64,000 nt of DNA from Pyrus communis (Eukaryota; Streptophyta; Magnoliopsida; Rosales; Rosaceae). The stretch covers positions 13,441,100-13,505,099 of the forward strand of contig NC_084816.1 of the NCBI RefSeq assembly GCF_963583255.1. Direction: 5' to 3'. Under the pieces are notes generated by a model. It ran no database searches, was not told the DNA's origin, and was given only the letters and a program-made list of their open reading frames with translations. Shown here piece after piece: positions 1 through 12,230 of this stretch. Both the position numbers and the translations under genes were made by a program. Position 1 is the first letter of the stretch; each line of letters begins with the position of its first letter.

Positions 1-6
1 GAATTC

Positions 7-60
7 ATGGCTGCTCACCCTCATCATCCTCATCATCATCACCAAGATGACTCTGTTACG
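7..60 (+). CDS. Possible first coding exon, histidine-rich (uncertain)
   Basis: An ATG at 7 opens 18 codons rich in His and Pro (starting MAAHPHHPHHHH). They end at a good plant 5' splice donor (ACG|GTAAGA) at 60/61. No continuing exon could be recognised to the right before the Copia element at 1012, so this may be an orphan exon of a disrupted gene or chance. The window begins exactly on an EcoRI site (GAATTC), which suggests a clone or fragment end, so upstream sequence is unknown. I do not recognise the protein. Confidence 0.2.
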
Positions 61-126
61 GTAAGACGCTCGTTTTTCGGTGCTCGGCTATTTTTTGTAA
101 CTGACGAGAGTGTTCTTCATAATTCC

Positions 127-190
127 ATGCTCACCTTGTTTTGATCCATATCCCCTATAAACGCACATGGATCATCACAAGGTAGAGCAT
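127..190. other. Short imperfect hairpin
   Basis: The segment 127-149 is nearly the reverse complement of 167-190, with a loop of 17 bases (150-166). Arms of 23-24 bases pair except for a few mismatches and a bulge. A small-RNA precursor is possible, but the loop is short for a plant miRNA and the arms match no miRNA family I know. It could equally be a tiny fold-back repeat. Confidence 0.4.
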
Positions 191-661
191 TCCATTCTAG
201 TCCATGATTTACATAACACATTATTCAGTTCAGAAGGAAAAGAGAACAAACGAGGCAACTTTCACACACCTTGTTTAACTCTTCACGCATCCGTTCTAAT
301 TTTTGGCAATTGAATAAAATAAATCAAACGATATAAACAAATAAAAATTAACAGGGGTGGGTGAGAATCTAAAAATAAAATGATAAAAAAATTATATAGA
401 TTTTTTCGTCTAATTGTATTTATATTTATATTTTTATGCAGAGGAAAAAGACGATTCTGACTTACATAAATTGCTGTATTAGGCCTTGATTTCCTAAGAG
501 GGCAAGCAAATCATCAATTCCTACCTGCCATTTGTAATCTATTAATTTATTCACATCATCATGATGTAGTCTTATAGACGACAAGACCCATTCGTCAAAT
601 GAAAACCTAATCAACGGCTTTATTCATCTCCCGGTACAATGTGATATTAATATTATACATT

Positions 662-696
662 CTATTTACTATTTACTATTTACTATTTACTATTTA
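662..696. repeat. Microsatellite, 5 perfect copies of a 7-bp unit
   Basis: The unit CTATTTA is repeated five times without error. The rest of 191-1011 shows no coding or repeat structure I can name. Confidence 0.85.
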
Positions 697-1011
697 CCAT
701 GTATTGTTGCATCTTGCTTCTAGTTATCCATCGTCTGAACCAAGTAAACAAAAATAAAAGGATGTAATAATCTCCCAAACCTAAAGCATCCTCTTTTAGT
801 GGAGTCAAATACAGTCTCTAACTTTATAAAATCATCATATTTCAACATTAAAACAAAAATAATAAAAACAGAAGAAACACGAAAAACCCAAAAACAACCT
901 AAACCAACAGACACAGCATCTCAAGTACAAAGCAAAAGTTGTTCAAATGTTGTGACAGCAACTCAAACAAGCATGTAATCCGACTCTACCACCTTGCGAG
1001 CATTGCCTCCT

Positions 1012-1259
1012 TGTTGGAACCCAAGAAATTGGTTAGGTGATGAAGATAGTACATATTTGTCATCTAGCTCAATTAGAGATATGATTGTGAGTCGGCAATG
1101 TACCACAACTCACACAATCGGTCTCATACATAAATGGAATCAAGCTGCTGCATTTTGCACAGCCTTGTAGCCATCACATACTGAACATTCTTTCATTCCT
1201 ATGTTTATTCCTCATACACAAAATCAATCAAACGGTAAAATACACACAAATTATAAACA
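1012..1259 (+). repeat. 5' LTR of Copia-1, internally deleted
   Basis: From about 1030 it matches 5218-5435 closely (for example GGTTAGGTGATGAAGATAGT in both). After its first 17 or so bases it skips about 180 bp that exist in the 3' LTR at about 5024-5217. The exact right edge (1246-1259) is not fixed. Confidence 0.75.
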
Positions 1260-1348
1260 TTATCATGGCCTCGTTGCTAAGTTCCTGATCATTTTTTTAT
1301 TTGGGCGTTGCTGTGAACATTTGGGAACCTTCTGACAGTGCTTGAAAT

Positions 1349-1505
1349 TAGGGGTGGTTCAGTATAGGATACCAAACCGAAAAGCACAAACCAATTCCCA
1401 AACCGAATTAGGCGGTTCAAGATAATAACCAAACCAAAAATTTCGGGATATTTTCAGTTCGGGTTCGGTCGGGATCGGGATTTTCAGGAATTTTTTCCAG
1501 CCCTA
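1349..1505. mobile_element. 157-bp hAT-type MITE nested in the Copia-1 leader
   Basis: The ends are TAGGGGTGG on the left and, as reverse complement, TAGGGCTGG on the right. The flanks are CTTGAAAT (1341-1348) and CTTGAAAC (1506-1513), an 8-bp target duplication with one mismatch, which is the hAT signature. The inside has no coding capacity. It sits between the 5' LTR and gag of the host Copia element and so is younger than that element. Confidence 0.8.
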
Positions 1506-1538
1506 CTTGAAACCCTTGAAAAGACCTCAAATCTAGAA

Positions 1539-2450
1539 ATGACAAGATCAAATAGCAGTGAGCTAAAAGCTCCAATGTTTGATGGGGAAAACCATGATTT
1601 TGGAGGATAAGGATGACCACTATTTTCAACTCCTATGACTTCTGGGACATGGTCCAATATGGCTATGAGTTACCAGAAGTAGAAGTTGAGCCATTGAGAA
1701 TGATCTCACAACAACACAGAAGGCTGAAATGCAAGAGAGCAAGATGAATGATGCTAGGACTTTGGGAATCATATAAGGGTTGTCTCAGATTTGATGTTTC
1801 CCATAATAGCCAATGAAAAAACTGCAAAAGATACTTGGGATGTCTTCAACACGAATATAAAGGTGATAAGAAACTTAGAAAGGACTTTGAATACACACGC
1901 ATGAGAGAAAACGAACCACTCAAGGACTACTTTTATAGACTGTTTGATGTTGTTAATCAAATGAAAACCCATGGAGAAGATTTTCGTAATGAAGAATTGT
2001 CCAGAAACTACTAATTAGTTTGACTAAACCATATGATTCAATAGTGAGTATGATTGAAGAAACCAATGATACCAACGATCTCAGTATACAAGATCTGATG
2101 GTATCTTTTGAGGGCCGTTGATCAAAGGCTTGAAAGGTATGTTGATGCAGCCACTGAAAGGGCATTTCAATGACTCAATGTAGGATTTAGGAGTCCCTCT
2201 AATATGACAAACATAAGCAACAATGGAAGGGCAAGAACAAAAAATGGGAAGGAAAAAGAAATGTAAATGCAAAGCCTAACAATAGTAGTAGTACCAATGG
2301 AAATGCAAAGAACAAACATGTGTGCAAGTTTTGTGACAAACTCCATTTTGGAGAATGTTGGTTCAAAGGTAAGTCTAAGTGCAACAAATTTGGTCATGTA
2401 ATGAAGGATTGCAAGTCAAATAACATTGAACAAGTGATCTGCGCAAATTA
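1539..2450 (+). pseudogene. Copia-1 gag remnant
   Basis: Reading starts at ATG 1539 and gives a Copia Gag N-terminus with the FDGENHDF core, where a one-base loss shifts the frame near 1600. Later pieces read WDVFNTN and ENEPLKDYFYRLFD. A CCHC-type zinc knuckle region lies at about 2323-2415 (CKFC...ECWF, then CNKFGHVMKDC); one cysteine of the second knuckle has become phenylalanine. Gag would form the particle shell; this copy cannot be translated in one frame. Confidence 0.8.
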
Positions 2451-2559
2451 AGTAGAGGAAATGGCAAATGTGTTTTGTGCCAAAGTAGAGAACAAGAGCT
2501 ACCACAATCTACACAAGTATGAAATAGTTCAAGGGTTACAACAATTGGATGAACTCAGT

Positions 2560-3330
2560 AAAACCTGTGAAGGGTGTGTTTGGGAAGCATCACATAGATT
2601 CATTTGAAGCTAGAAAAGCATAGGGAGCAATAAAACCACTAGAATTGATTCATACTGATGTGTGGGCCTATGCATACTACTAATATCAGTGGAAACAATA
2701 CTTCTTGATTTTGACTGATGATTACTCAAGAATGTGTCATGAGATTCAGATCACAAGTGTTCAACATTTTCAAAAAGTTCAAAGCCATAGTGGAATTGCA
2801 AAGTGGACATCAAATCAAGATAAGAGAAGTGAATATACCTCACTGGAATTCAACTCATTTTTTAAGATTTGGGCCTAGAAAAGCAACCCACAATTGCATA
2901 TTCACCACAACAAAATGTCTTACAGAAAGGAAGAACATGACTATAGTTGAAATGGCTAAGTATATGCTACATGAGAAGAAATTGTCTTATTTATTTTGGG
3001 AGAGGCAGTAAACACTGTTGTGTATCGTTTAACTAGGTGCCCTACCAAAACTTTGACAAACAAACTCCATTTGGAATGTTCAGTGGAAGAAGAACAACCA
3101 TCAACCAGCTAATAGTACTTGACTCAGTATGCTATGCTCATGTATTTTCACAGTGAAGACACAATTTGGAAAAGTCCAGCAACAAGAACATTTTTGTTGG
3201 ATTCGGAACAAGTGAGAAAGGTTATAGACTTTTCAACCTGATGACAAAAAAAATAAATCTCTCAAGAGATGTGATATTTGATGAAGAAGCACTAAGGAAT
3301 TGAGAAACAAGTGTAGAGGAGAAAAAAAAA
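2560..3330 (+). pseudogene. Copia-1 integrase remnant
   Basis: Broken frames preserve pieces of a Copia integrase: LELIHTDVW with the first catalytic Asp (about 2638-2670), LILTDDYSR, and downstream NKTPFGMFSG and VGFGTSEKGYRLFN, which mark the integrase C-terminal part. Many stops and frameshifts separate them. Confidence 0.75.
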
Positions 3331-3609
3331 ATGTCCATCTGCAATTTGATCTGAATGGGATGGAATCCAACCAAAATGGATAAATTGAACAAGAAGTCCT
3401 GGAATATGTTGATCACCAACAACACCTCAACCAGCAAGTGTAAGTTCACAACTAAGTCAACAGCAGAGTGAGAGCCAAGCTTAACTCCAGTAAGAAAGAG
3501 AAATTTAGAGGAGATCTATACCATTAGTAACTACTGTGTAGTTGAACCTGTCAATGATAGAAAAGAATGAGACATTGGAATTGGTTAATAGGCCAAGTGA
3601 CAAACCAAT

Positions 3610-4972
3610 GATTGGAGTAAAGTAGGTCGACAAGACCAAGCTAAATTAATGCAAAAGAACAAGGCCAAACTAGTAGTTAAAGGCTGCTCACAAAAGCCTG
3701 GTGTGGATTTCAATGAAACCTTTGCTCTGGTAGCAAGGTTGGATATCATAAGGACATTGATTGCCTTGACAACTCAATAGGGATGAAAGCTACATCAACT
3801 AGATGTGAAATCAGCTTTCTTAGATGAAGTGCTAAAAAAGGAGGTGTTTGTGGAACAACCACAATGTCTCACAATTGAAGAGAATACTGACAAAGTTTAC
3901 AAACTGAAGAAGGCTCTCTATGACCTAAAACAAACTCCAAGGGCTTGGTACAGTGAAATTGGTTCTTATTCCGTTGAGAAAAGATTCTAAAAGAGTCCAA
4001 ATGAAGCCACTCTCTACACCAAATCTCGAAGTGACTCAAGAACCCTCATTGTGTCAATCTATGTGGATAACATAGTCTACATTGAAAATGATGAAACGAT
4101 GAAGCAATGATTGCAGAATTCAAGGTAGAAATGATGAAGATGTATGAGATGAGATGAATGACCTAGGCCTCTTGCATCATTTTCTTGGCATTAGGGAAAT
4201 ACAACAATCAAATAGCATCTTTATTCATTAGAAAAATTATGCCCACACACCACTTAAAAGTTTGGATTGAAGGAATGTAAACCTATGTCCACTCCTCTAT
4301 TTGCAAATTAAAAGCTCAAGAAGGATGATGGGAGTGAACCTTTTGATTCAAATATGTATATGGAAGCATTGTTGGCAATCTTTTGTATTTAACTGCAAAA
4401 GACCAGGCCTGATGTTTGCAACTAGCATACTCTCAAAATTTATGCAAAATCTTACCAAAATTCATATGGGAACTGCTAAGAGGGTGCTGAGATACATTCA
4501 AGGATCCAGTGGAATCAAATATGAAATGGGAAAGACAACTATCCTAATTGGATTCTGTGACAGTAATTGGAGAGGTAGTGAAGATGATTGCAAAAGCACA
4601 TCTGGGTATGCTTTTACATTTAGCTCAGGTGCATTTTCGTGGACCTCAGCTAAGCAACAAAGTTTTTCACTATCTACGACAGAGGCTAAGTATGTGAGTA
4701 CCTCAGAAGCAACATCTCAGGCCATTTGGCGAGATTCATACTCAAGGATTTTGTTGAATTGCATATTGATGCCACACCTCTCGTGTGTGACTACACCCAA
4801 AAATCCAGTGTTTCATCAAAAGACAAAGCACATCAAGAGAATATATTATTTCATCAGGGAAACATTACAAGAAAACATCATTAAGCTTCATTACTGCAAG
4901 ACAGAAGAACAAATCGCAAACATATTCATCAAGCCACTTCCAAAGGACATATTCGCTTACCTCAAGCAATAG
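3610..4972 (+). pseudogene. Copia-1 reverse transcriptase and RNase H remnant
   Basis: Reverse transcriptase motifs include [28 protein letters not shown] and YVDN, where the second catalytic Asp of the normal YVDD is Asn. A longer open segment (4301-4972) covers the RNase H end with CDSNWRGSEDDCKSTSGY, LSTTEAKY and TKHI, then IANIFIKPLPKD, close to the normal Copia C-terminus. It stops just before the polypurine tract. Confidence 0.85.
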
Positions 4973-5006
4973 CTCGGGTGACAACCAAAACCAATTTAGA
5001 AGGGAG

Positions 5007-5435
5007 TGTTGGAACCTAAATTGCTTCTGGTTCCTGGAATTGAAGGTTCGATGATGAAGGAAGCAAGTGAAAAGCAATTGAAGTCGAATAGGTTTTGTTT
5101 TAAATGTAACAACTAGTTTTTCAGCTTCTAGTTTTAAGCTTTTAGTCAAATGTCAAGTGTACTATCCAGATTAGATCCCTTAAAACCTTAATGTAAGGCT
5201 AGGATCAAATATGGAAACTGGTTAGGTGATGAAGATAGTACACTTTTGCCGTCTAGCTCAATTAGAGATAAGATTGTGAGTTGGCAATATAACAAACCCT
5301 ATAATCAGTCTCATATACAAATGGAATCAAGTTGCTGCATTTTGCACAGCTTTGCAGCCACAACATACTGAACACTCTTTCATTCCTCATACACAAAATC
5401 AATCAAACAGTAAAATACACAAACTGCAAACTGCA
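5007..5435 (+). repeat. 3' LTR of Copia-1
   Basis: Begins TGTTGGAACC after the polypurine tract and ends near CTGCA at 5435. It is the longer of the two LTRs and lies about 180 bp from the dihydropyrimidinase stop codon, so it could contribute the end of that gene's 3' UTR. Confidence 0.75.
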
Positions 5436-5617
5436 GTGAGAATCTTATTGATTGACCTTAAAGCGAATTCATATACATGACATACAACGAAGATACAGAA
5501 AACTTTGATCTTATTATTCAAACACAATGCGATATATACAGGAGCATCTTCACCATTTCTAATCAAGTTTAAGAAAATAATACAAGAAAAGGAAAATAGT
5601 CAAAGTACCTGCAATTT

Positions 5618-8600
5618 TTAAACGGTTGCTCTAGAACGCTTAACAGGGGCTTTCATAGAAGATAGGTACTTAGCATCTGCCTTGTCAATTCCATTAAAAA
5701 GATATCCGAAAGGCGGCATTTCTATGTACTTTCCAGAACCAGGAACAACCTTCAATTCATCATTTTCCCAAACAACCCTTCCACCAGAAATGGTCACTTC
5801 AACCTTGCCCTGAGAAAATGGGACATGATCACTTCAAGGATTTGTTCAAGCAAAATTACCACATCAGCCATCAAAGTACAAATTTGCCTAAAAATCTTGT
5901 CTGGCTCTTGCAGATGCTTGAATCATAAACGCAGGAAGATTATGATGTGTAAGTAAATGGAGAGGCTTGAGAGGAAAATACTACATTGAAAAACTGAACC
6001 CCACACACAAGGGAACAAGGAGTTGGAAGTGTGATGCAGGGAAACATATAACTATGAAATAAAAATAACAATCCATAACCTTCCTTGGAACCTCTTCGAG
6101 TAGGAACTGTAATTTCATAAAGAAAAATTAACAGAGCTGCTATTTGAACTCCTAAAAAGTCATCATGCATTCCTTAAGAGTAAAAAATAAAGTGAAGAGG
6201 AGTGCAGAATGACATTTTTGGAGCTTTAATAATAATTTAAAGACTGTTCCTATGACGAAAGAATGCTGCAGTTGAGAAACTAAAGTCCTTAACATGCAAT
6301 ATCTTTCACAGAAATGGATGCTGTTTGTAGGGATAGAATAAGTAAAAGATAAACAGGAAAGTAGGATGTCAGGGGCGTACAATCACATCTATGCATTAAA
6401 AGGCAAATAAAAATACATATACCATAGGTATGCTTCTTGGCCTAAGGACTGAGTAAGCAAAGAACACAGAGCAATTGAAAGCTGAAGTAAACCAACTTTC
6501 TTGTCCTTATTTTTTTCCATATGAATCTTATTACTTAAGGAAAATTCTCTCTCCAAACCGTGTGGGAAGGTTTACCATCACACGGCTCACCAACTTGAAT
6601 TTCAGAATAGGTTAAACGTCAAAATTCTTTGTATCACATATTGGTTTTGGCATCAAACAAATTGGTAAAATTGCATTTGACGGTATACATTACCTGGACA
6701 AGCAAATAATGTATATGTATATAGTATATCCACACACGTATAACATTATGTCAAGTCAGAAACCTCAGAACAATTTTGCTTTTGCTAGTATTAGACACCT
6801 GAAATATGTATTCATGCCTGTAGATCATAGAACCAATGTGTCCCATAGAGGGATCACTAGTTTTATAATTCTAAAATAATATTCTAGAAAAAGCATATCC
6901 CCCGTGTGAAGTGAAAATGATTACCTTCCCTTTCCATCCCTCGTAGACATTGGTATCTGTTCTAGAGTGGTGGGACTTCGCATTTATCTCAAAGCTTGAG
7001 TTTGGATTTAGTATAATTATATCTGCATCAGAACCTGCGCGAATTGCTCCCTTCCTAGGATATATATTGAAAAGCCTAGCACTGAAATACCATTGACACT
7101 GAAATCATTTTGACATACTTTAAACAGCATAATGGAAATCACGTAGTAAAAGATACTTTATCTCAAAAGTTCACAACTCAAATAATAAACAAGAAAACCA
7201 CAGCAAGCATACCATTCAGTACTCGTCAACCGGACGTAGTCAGTAACAGAAATTTGACCAGATTCCTGAGATTTAGAAAAATATATATATTATCCAAAAG
7301 ATTGATTCTAATTTAAGCTGCTTATTACAAGGAATGAGATTTTGTGGCAGCTTACCACCATTGTATTCCATACAAGATGCATCCTCTCCTCAATACCTAA
7401 TTTCCAGTAACCATGTTAAGCATTAGAAAGTACAATTAGGGTAGAAAGCAAGCATATATCTTAGTTAAACAACATCAAAGATCATTTCATGACTACCATT
7501 TACACCATTTGGAATTTTCCGGAAATCATCTATTCCAAGAGCTTTCTGTGTTGAATTGAAGGTACAATGATCCGTTCCTACAAGCTGCACATTGCTAAAT
7601 CTACTTTTAGAAAACATTCATATTTTCATAAATTAAATTTGTACACTATTAAACTTAGGCAACTGAAAATTATATGTACTCTTAGAGTTATAAATTAGGT
7701 CAAAATCTGGTTCCGAGTTCAATGTTAAGGGATAACCACAAACTTGTCTTTTTATTTACAGTAATAAATCACTACAGTACCAAGAGGCCCTGCGGACCAA
7801 ATCAGATAGTTCTCAAATAAGGTTGCAATAAGAAATAAACCTGCAGAACTCCCATTGAAAGGGCAGCTTGAAGGGCTTTGTCATGTCCAGCTGCCCTTAT
7901 AGGGGGACTCATAACATACCTGAAACATCAGAAGACTACTGTTCTTAACGTAGCTCTTTTGACTGCCTGAACATAACATAAATTAAATAGAGAGAATTCT
8001 TACTTAGCAGCAGTGATAAAGTCGGGATCCCAAAGCCAAGAATCATTAAGCACTAACCCAGAAAGTACTGTCTCGCCAATCACCTTCTGCCCTGCAATTT
8101 AATAATCATTTGGAGCACATGTTCAGTACTTAACTCAAAACTAACAGTTTGAGGGTGCATAACGACCTATTCAAAATAACCAATAGAATTTTTTTTTTTT
8201 TTTTAGAAAATACAATAATCAATTTTAATGAGTTTCTCTATTTATTAGCCATGTGTTTCTGAATTGTCTCTTAGTTTGTTCACTGTACTCTTTCTATTAA
8301 GCCATCATTTTAGCTTTTTGATCTAGGAAACGATGAAGAAGAAGATATCAAAATTGATGAGCATAATGATGGTCACTTGTTGGAATTTTCCAAAAACCAC
8401 ACCAACTTGGATAAGAAATCTTTTCACTCGCTAAATTGCACTCTGGCTTGATACATAAACTCTGCAACATACTATTTATGGAACCCTTTCAACAACTTGG
8501 TCCAAATCACATCACGGAACTTTGGTAACGGATGATCGAACATGATTTAGACTTGAAACAGTCATGTTAGACGATGAACTTGGTTTAGACAAAATTAAAA

Positions 8601-11600
8601 GAGAGAAGAATTTGGTTGAATACCATGAGCCATTATAGAATTACTTAGGCAACCAATGTAAGAATTTTGAGGAAAATAGGAGAGCGTTTATCTTATTTAA
8701 ATATATAAACCCAACAATTGGTAGAACTTCTAGTTACCAAGAACAAGATATAGTTGCAAAACAAAAGAAAAACGCTAAAGCTAATGAAAGATAAAGTTAA
8801 CGCAACAAAGAAATTTTTTATACTATGAACCTGATTTGCGAGCTTTAGAAATTTCTTCCATAGCATCAACGCTCATCACATGAACTACATAAAGGGGAGT
8901 ATTCACAAAACCTGCTAGTCGAATTGCTCGAGCAGTTGCCTCTCCTTCCAGCTACATGGGCAATTATATTGAAGCAAACACATACCATGTGCTATTAATT
9001 TACTTGGAAATAACTATTAGATAACTAAAAGAACCACATAAATAGGAAGAACAAATTTACCAAATGAATTGCAATTAATATGACATCAGCATAAAAGGAT
9101 ACAATTTCATATTCATTACCTAAAAGAACCAGTATTTAGACAATAACTACTATGCGTGCAGCCGAAAAGGGATTATATAGAAGTATATATCTTGTTATAG
9201 TCTTTCAAAGATAGAAAGACCCTCAAACAAAATCCTTTTACACAAAAGTTAAACCTGATAGCATGAAAACAGCAGGAATGTATGGCAGGCAGATTGTTGA
9301 ACTATAAGATTAAAAAAAATTGTACGTTTATGTTGCCACAAGGCCATGCAGAAGCGGCACTAACTCTTAAAGCATAACTAATGTTCCATGTGAAAAGAGA
9401 TGATGCAAATGCAGAAGCGGCACTAACTCTTAAAGCATAACTAATGTTCCATGTGAAAAGAGATGATGCAAAACTAAGTAATATTTAAATTTGATAGAGC
9501 AATTTTCGTCTTATCCAAATTATGTTTGCATGAATAATTTATTTCTATAATTACCACTGGAGGCCTTGAAAGAGCATGTCCCTCTGGACCAGTAATACCA
9601 AGTTCTATCATTCTTCTCTGTCCTTCGTATACAGCATCTCCATTTTCTGCATGCACCATAGCTAACGCACCAAGAGACTTACATTTTGTGAATCCTTCTA
9701 GTAGAAGCTCATCATTGACCATGAAGGACCCCTTGTAGGCCATGAAAAACTTGAAAGAGTTTATACCTGAGTATAGGATACGAATAATTATAGAAATACA
9801 GATAGATGTATTACATAAATAGCACAGTCGATAAATAAGCCCACTTAATAAAACCGGGAACTATAAGAACCTAACCTTTCTTCTTGACCATTATTTCCAT
9901 TTCTTTTGAAGTATGTTCATCCCATTTTGTAATTGCCATATGGAAACCATAATCCATGCAGGACTTCCTAGATTTTTTTTCATAAGCTTCCAACCCTGAC
10001 AATAAACTTCCATTCACTGGTAAAACAAAGTCGATGTGCATAGTTGTTCCGCCTGCTAATGCTGCCGCCTGACCACTGAAGAAATCATCAATAGTTTCTG
10101 TACCCATGAATTCCATGCCTAGGTGGGTATGAGGATCAATGCCTCCTGTCAATATTAAACAAATAATTATATTTAACATTCATGATTGGAGATGCTTTAA
10201 TCTTATTACATAGGTGTAGTATGAAAACTGACCTGGCATGACAAACTTTCCAGTGGCATCAAGCACAGTAACATCATCACCAACCTGCCAATGGCATTTG
10301 AAAAAGCAAAAACAGAGCAAAACAATGGCATCAAATCAAGTACAGCATAAAGAAAAGGAAAGAAAAAAATAATCTGCAGAGTAAACAAAAGGACATAAAA
10401 CACTCGGAGGCTTGGAGCATATGAAAACTTATATACATACATAAGTTCTCCACGTGAGTCTGAGTGCTATGTAGATCACGTAATTACAGGCTGTTCATTT
10501 TAATTTCCAATCAATACATACTTCATTTTCTAGTATTGTAAAAGGAACAACTATATCTTGCATAATTTATATAAGAACGACTTTCAGGATTTAATCTAAA
10601 TTCTAGAGTTACTGAGGTTGTTCTAGGAACAAGTTCACAATTTATGATTTTTTTTTTTTCCTATATGTTATCAATTCTTTAGAGTTATGACATTGTATCT
10701 GAAAATAAGTTAAAATCAGCATTTATAATGTTCTCTCACACGCTACAGAAGAATGATTTGCACCCAGCTCACATTGTTCACAAAAACTTCTATATTATAA
10801 ATGGGAATGATTTAGTGCTTGCCCCTTATTTGCACTCCTACATCCTCTTTCCACATTGATTTAGAGTCAAATATTAAGGCACAAAGAGAAGCGAAATTAG
10901 AACATATGGAGGAACAAACCTTGCTCCCAAATTTGAATAATCATGTCAACCAACTTCCACAATAAAACCAGATCAAATTTCACCCAAAACTTATGAAATA
11001 CATCTTTAAATACAGATGCACATCACAAGTAAAAAATAAAAAAATAAAAAATGAAAAAAAGCATTGGATTTAGAAGGGGGTTGAGAAGTAACGACATCCA
11101 GTGTGCCTAAAGTCCCCACCATAAAACTAGTTGAATGAATTTACTCTAACAGGTTAACAGTTCCTCCTATAATCACACTAACTTATCGTACTTTATCGGC
11201 AGAAAAAAAAAAAAAAAAAAAAAAACAGGAACAAAGGATTCCATTGTTTCAGTAGTCCAGAACTAATAAAGAAACTAGCTGGAAACATGTTCAAAGGAAT
11301 TGGTAAACCAACAGCCAATATAAATTACAAAGCATCTCCATCAAACCTGAAAAATCCCAATATCCCAACTAAAAACAAAAAGATTTGAAAAAATAGATAT
11401 TGGTGAAGATTGTTTTAGATTCAAGTTCAACCCTCAAAAAATAAAGTTCACAAAGTCAACGGGCAGCCAGCATAATTAACAACCAATGAAGTTCTTTCAA
11501 TTTTGAAAAAAAATAACACCACAATAAAGAAAAAAAAAAAGACTGAAATATTATCATACCTTAATATTAGGCCCAACAGAAACAATGATTCCACCCTCCA

Positions 11601-11918
11601 CATAAACATCAGCAGCCTCCATCTCATGAGCGTTCACCACAATCCCGCCTTTGATCAACAGCTTGGTAGAAAGCGATGACGACGATGAAGAAACCCCACA
11701 GGTCGACGCACCGTGTCCAATTCCAGCATCACAGAACTGAAACACGTTAAAATAACAAAGTAATCAAAACGACTGAGATTTTTCTTTTTAATTTTCTCGG
11801 GAACCAAACGGAAAGTGAATACCTGGTGGCTCGATTCGGAGATCGGAGAGAAGGAGAAGAGAAGGAGGATCAAAGACAACAGAGGGAAGATGCGTTGAGG
11901 ACTGGAGCTGGAAGCCAT
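5618..11918 (-). CDS. PYD2: Dihydropyrimidinase, 13 exons, intact
   Basis: Hydrolyses dihydrouracil/dihydrothymine to N-carbamoyl-beta-amino acids, the second step of reductive pyrimidine breakdown. Exons in gene order: 11823-11918, 11560-11736, 10233-10284, 9876-10145, 9555-9766, 8831-8951, 8004-8091, 7841-7919, 7497-7584, 7356-7396, 7213-7265, 6925-7081, 5618-5809. All introns are GT-AG with matching phases, giving 1626 nt and 541 aa, close to the Arabidopsis protein. Residues 10-26 are hydrophobic, a likely signal sequence; the Arabidopsis enzyme is reported in the secretory system. The binuclear zinc site is complete: H114 and H116 (DPHTH), K204 to be carboxylated ([10 protein letters not shown]), H237 (MVHAENG), H293 (YVVHV) and D370 (VGTDH). 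The start is the first ATG of exon 1 ahead of that segment. No TATA box is evident. A 23-A tract (11203-11225) lies in intron 2. Confidence 0.96.
9347..9472. repeat. Perfect 2 x 63-bp tandem duplication in dihydropyrimidinase intron 5
   Basis: 9347-9409 and 9410-9472 are identical, with a unit starting TGCAGAAGCGGCAC. Perfect identity implies a very recent duplication or an assembly artefact. It lies in the intron between exons 5 and 6 and should not change the protein. Confidence 0.92.
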
Positions 11919-12230
11919 GGATTGAATACTACTCCTTCCTGGGAGAGGTCTGAAAATGCGGGACTGTGATCTCTTAAGTCTCGTTTTGGCTTTTTAGCGC
12001 CGTTTATACTTTTCAAAGTGGAAAATGTCAGCGAACCGCCCATACTTCTCAACATGAAATTGACCCCTAAATTAATTATTATTTTTGATAAATTTACCTG
12101 CTCCTCCTCCTCAATTAACTTCTTATAGTTGAATTTGACAGAATTTCATCCACTTTTTTTACATTGGGTAATAGTGCTGAGGGTCATTTCAAGTGGGGTA
12201 ATAGTTCCTTCTCAATTCTTTTATGGTTAG
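11919..12230. other. Upstream region of dihydropyrimidinase
   Basis: Holds the 5' UTR and proximal promoter of the minus-strand gene by position. I see no clear TATA box or other named element. Confidence 0.4.

Larger units (their letters stand above)
1012..5435 (+). mobile_element. Decayed Ty1/Copia LTR retrotransposon (Copia-1)
   Basis: Diverged direct repeats at 1012-1259 and 5007-5435 flank remnants of gag, integrase, reverse transcriptase and RNase H in the Copia order (integrase before RT). The right repeat starts TGTTGGAACC right after a purine tract (AGAAGGGAG, about 4999-5006), which is a polypurine tract followed by a 3' LTR. The left LTR begins TGTTGGAACC too but lacks about 180 bp present in the right one. 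I found no matching target duplication, and the 3' edge of each LTR is uncertain by about 10 bp. Frameshifts and stops throughout show the element is dead. Confidence 0.85.

Noticed and set aside
11203..11225. Poly-A tract as the tail of a SINE or processed pseudogene in dihydropyrimidinase intron 2
   Set aside because: No polymerase III boxes, target duplication or retrocopied exon could be seen beside it.
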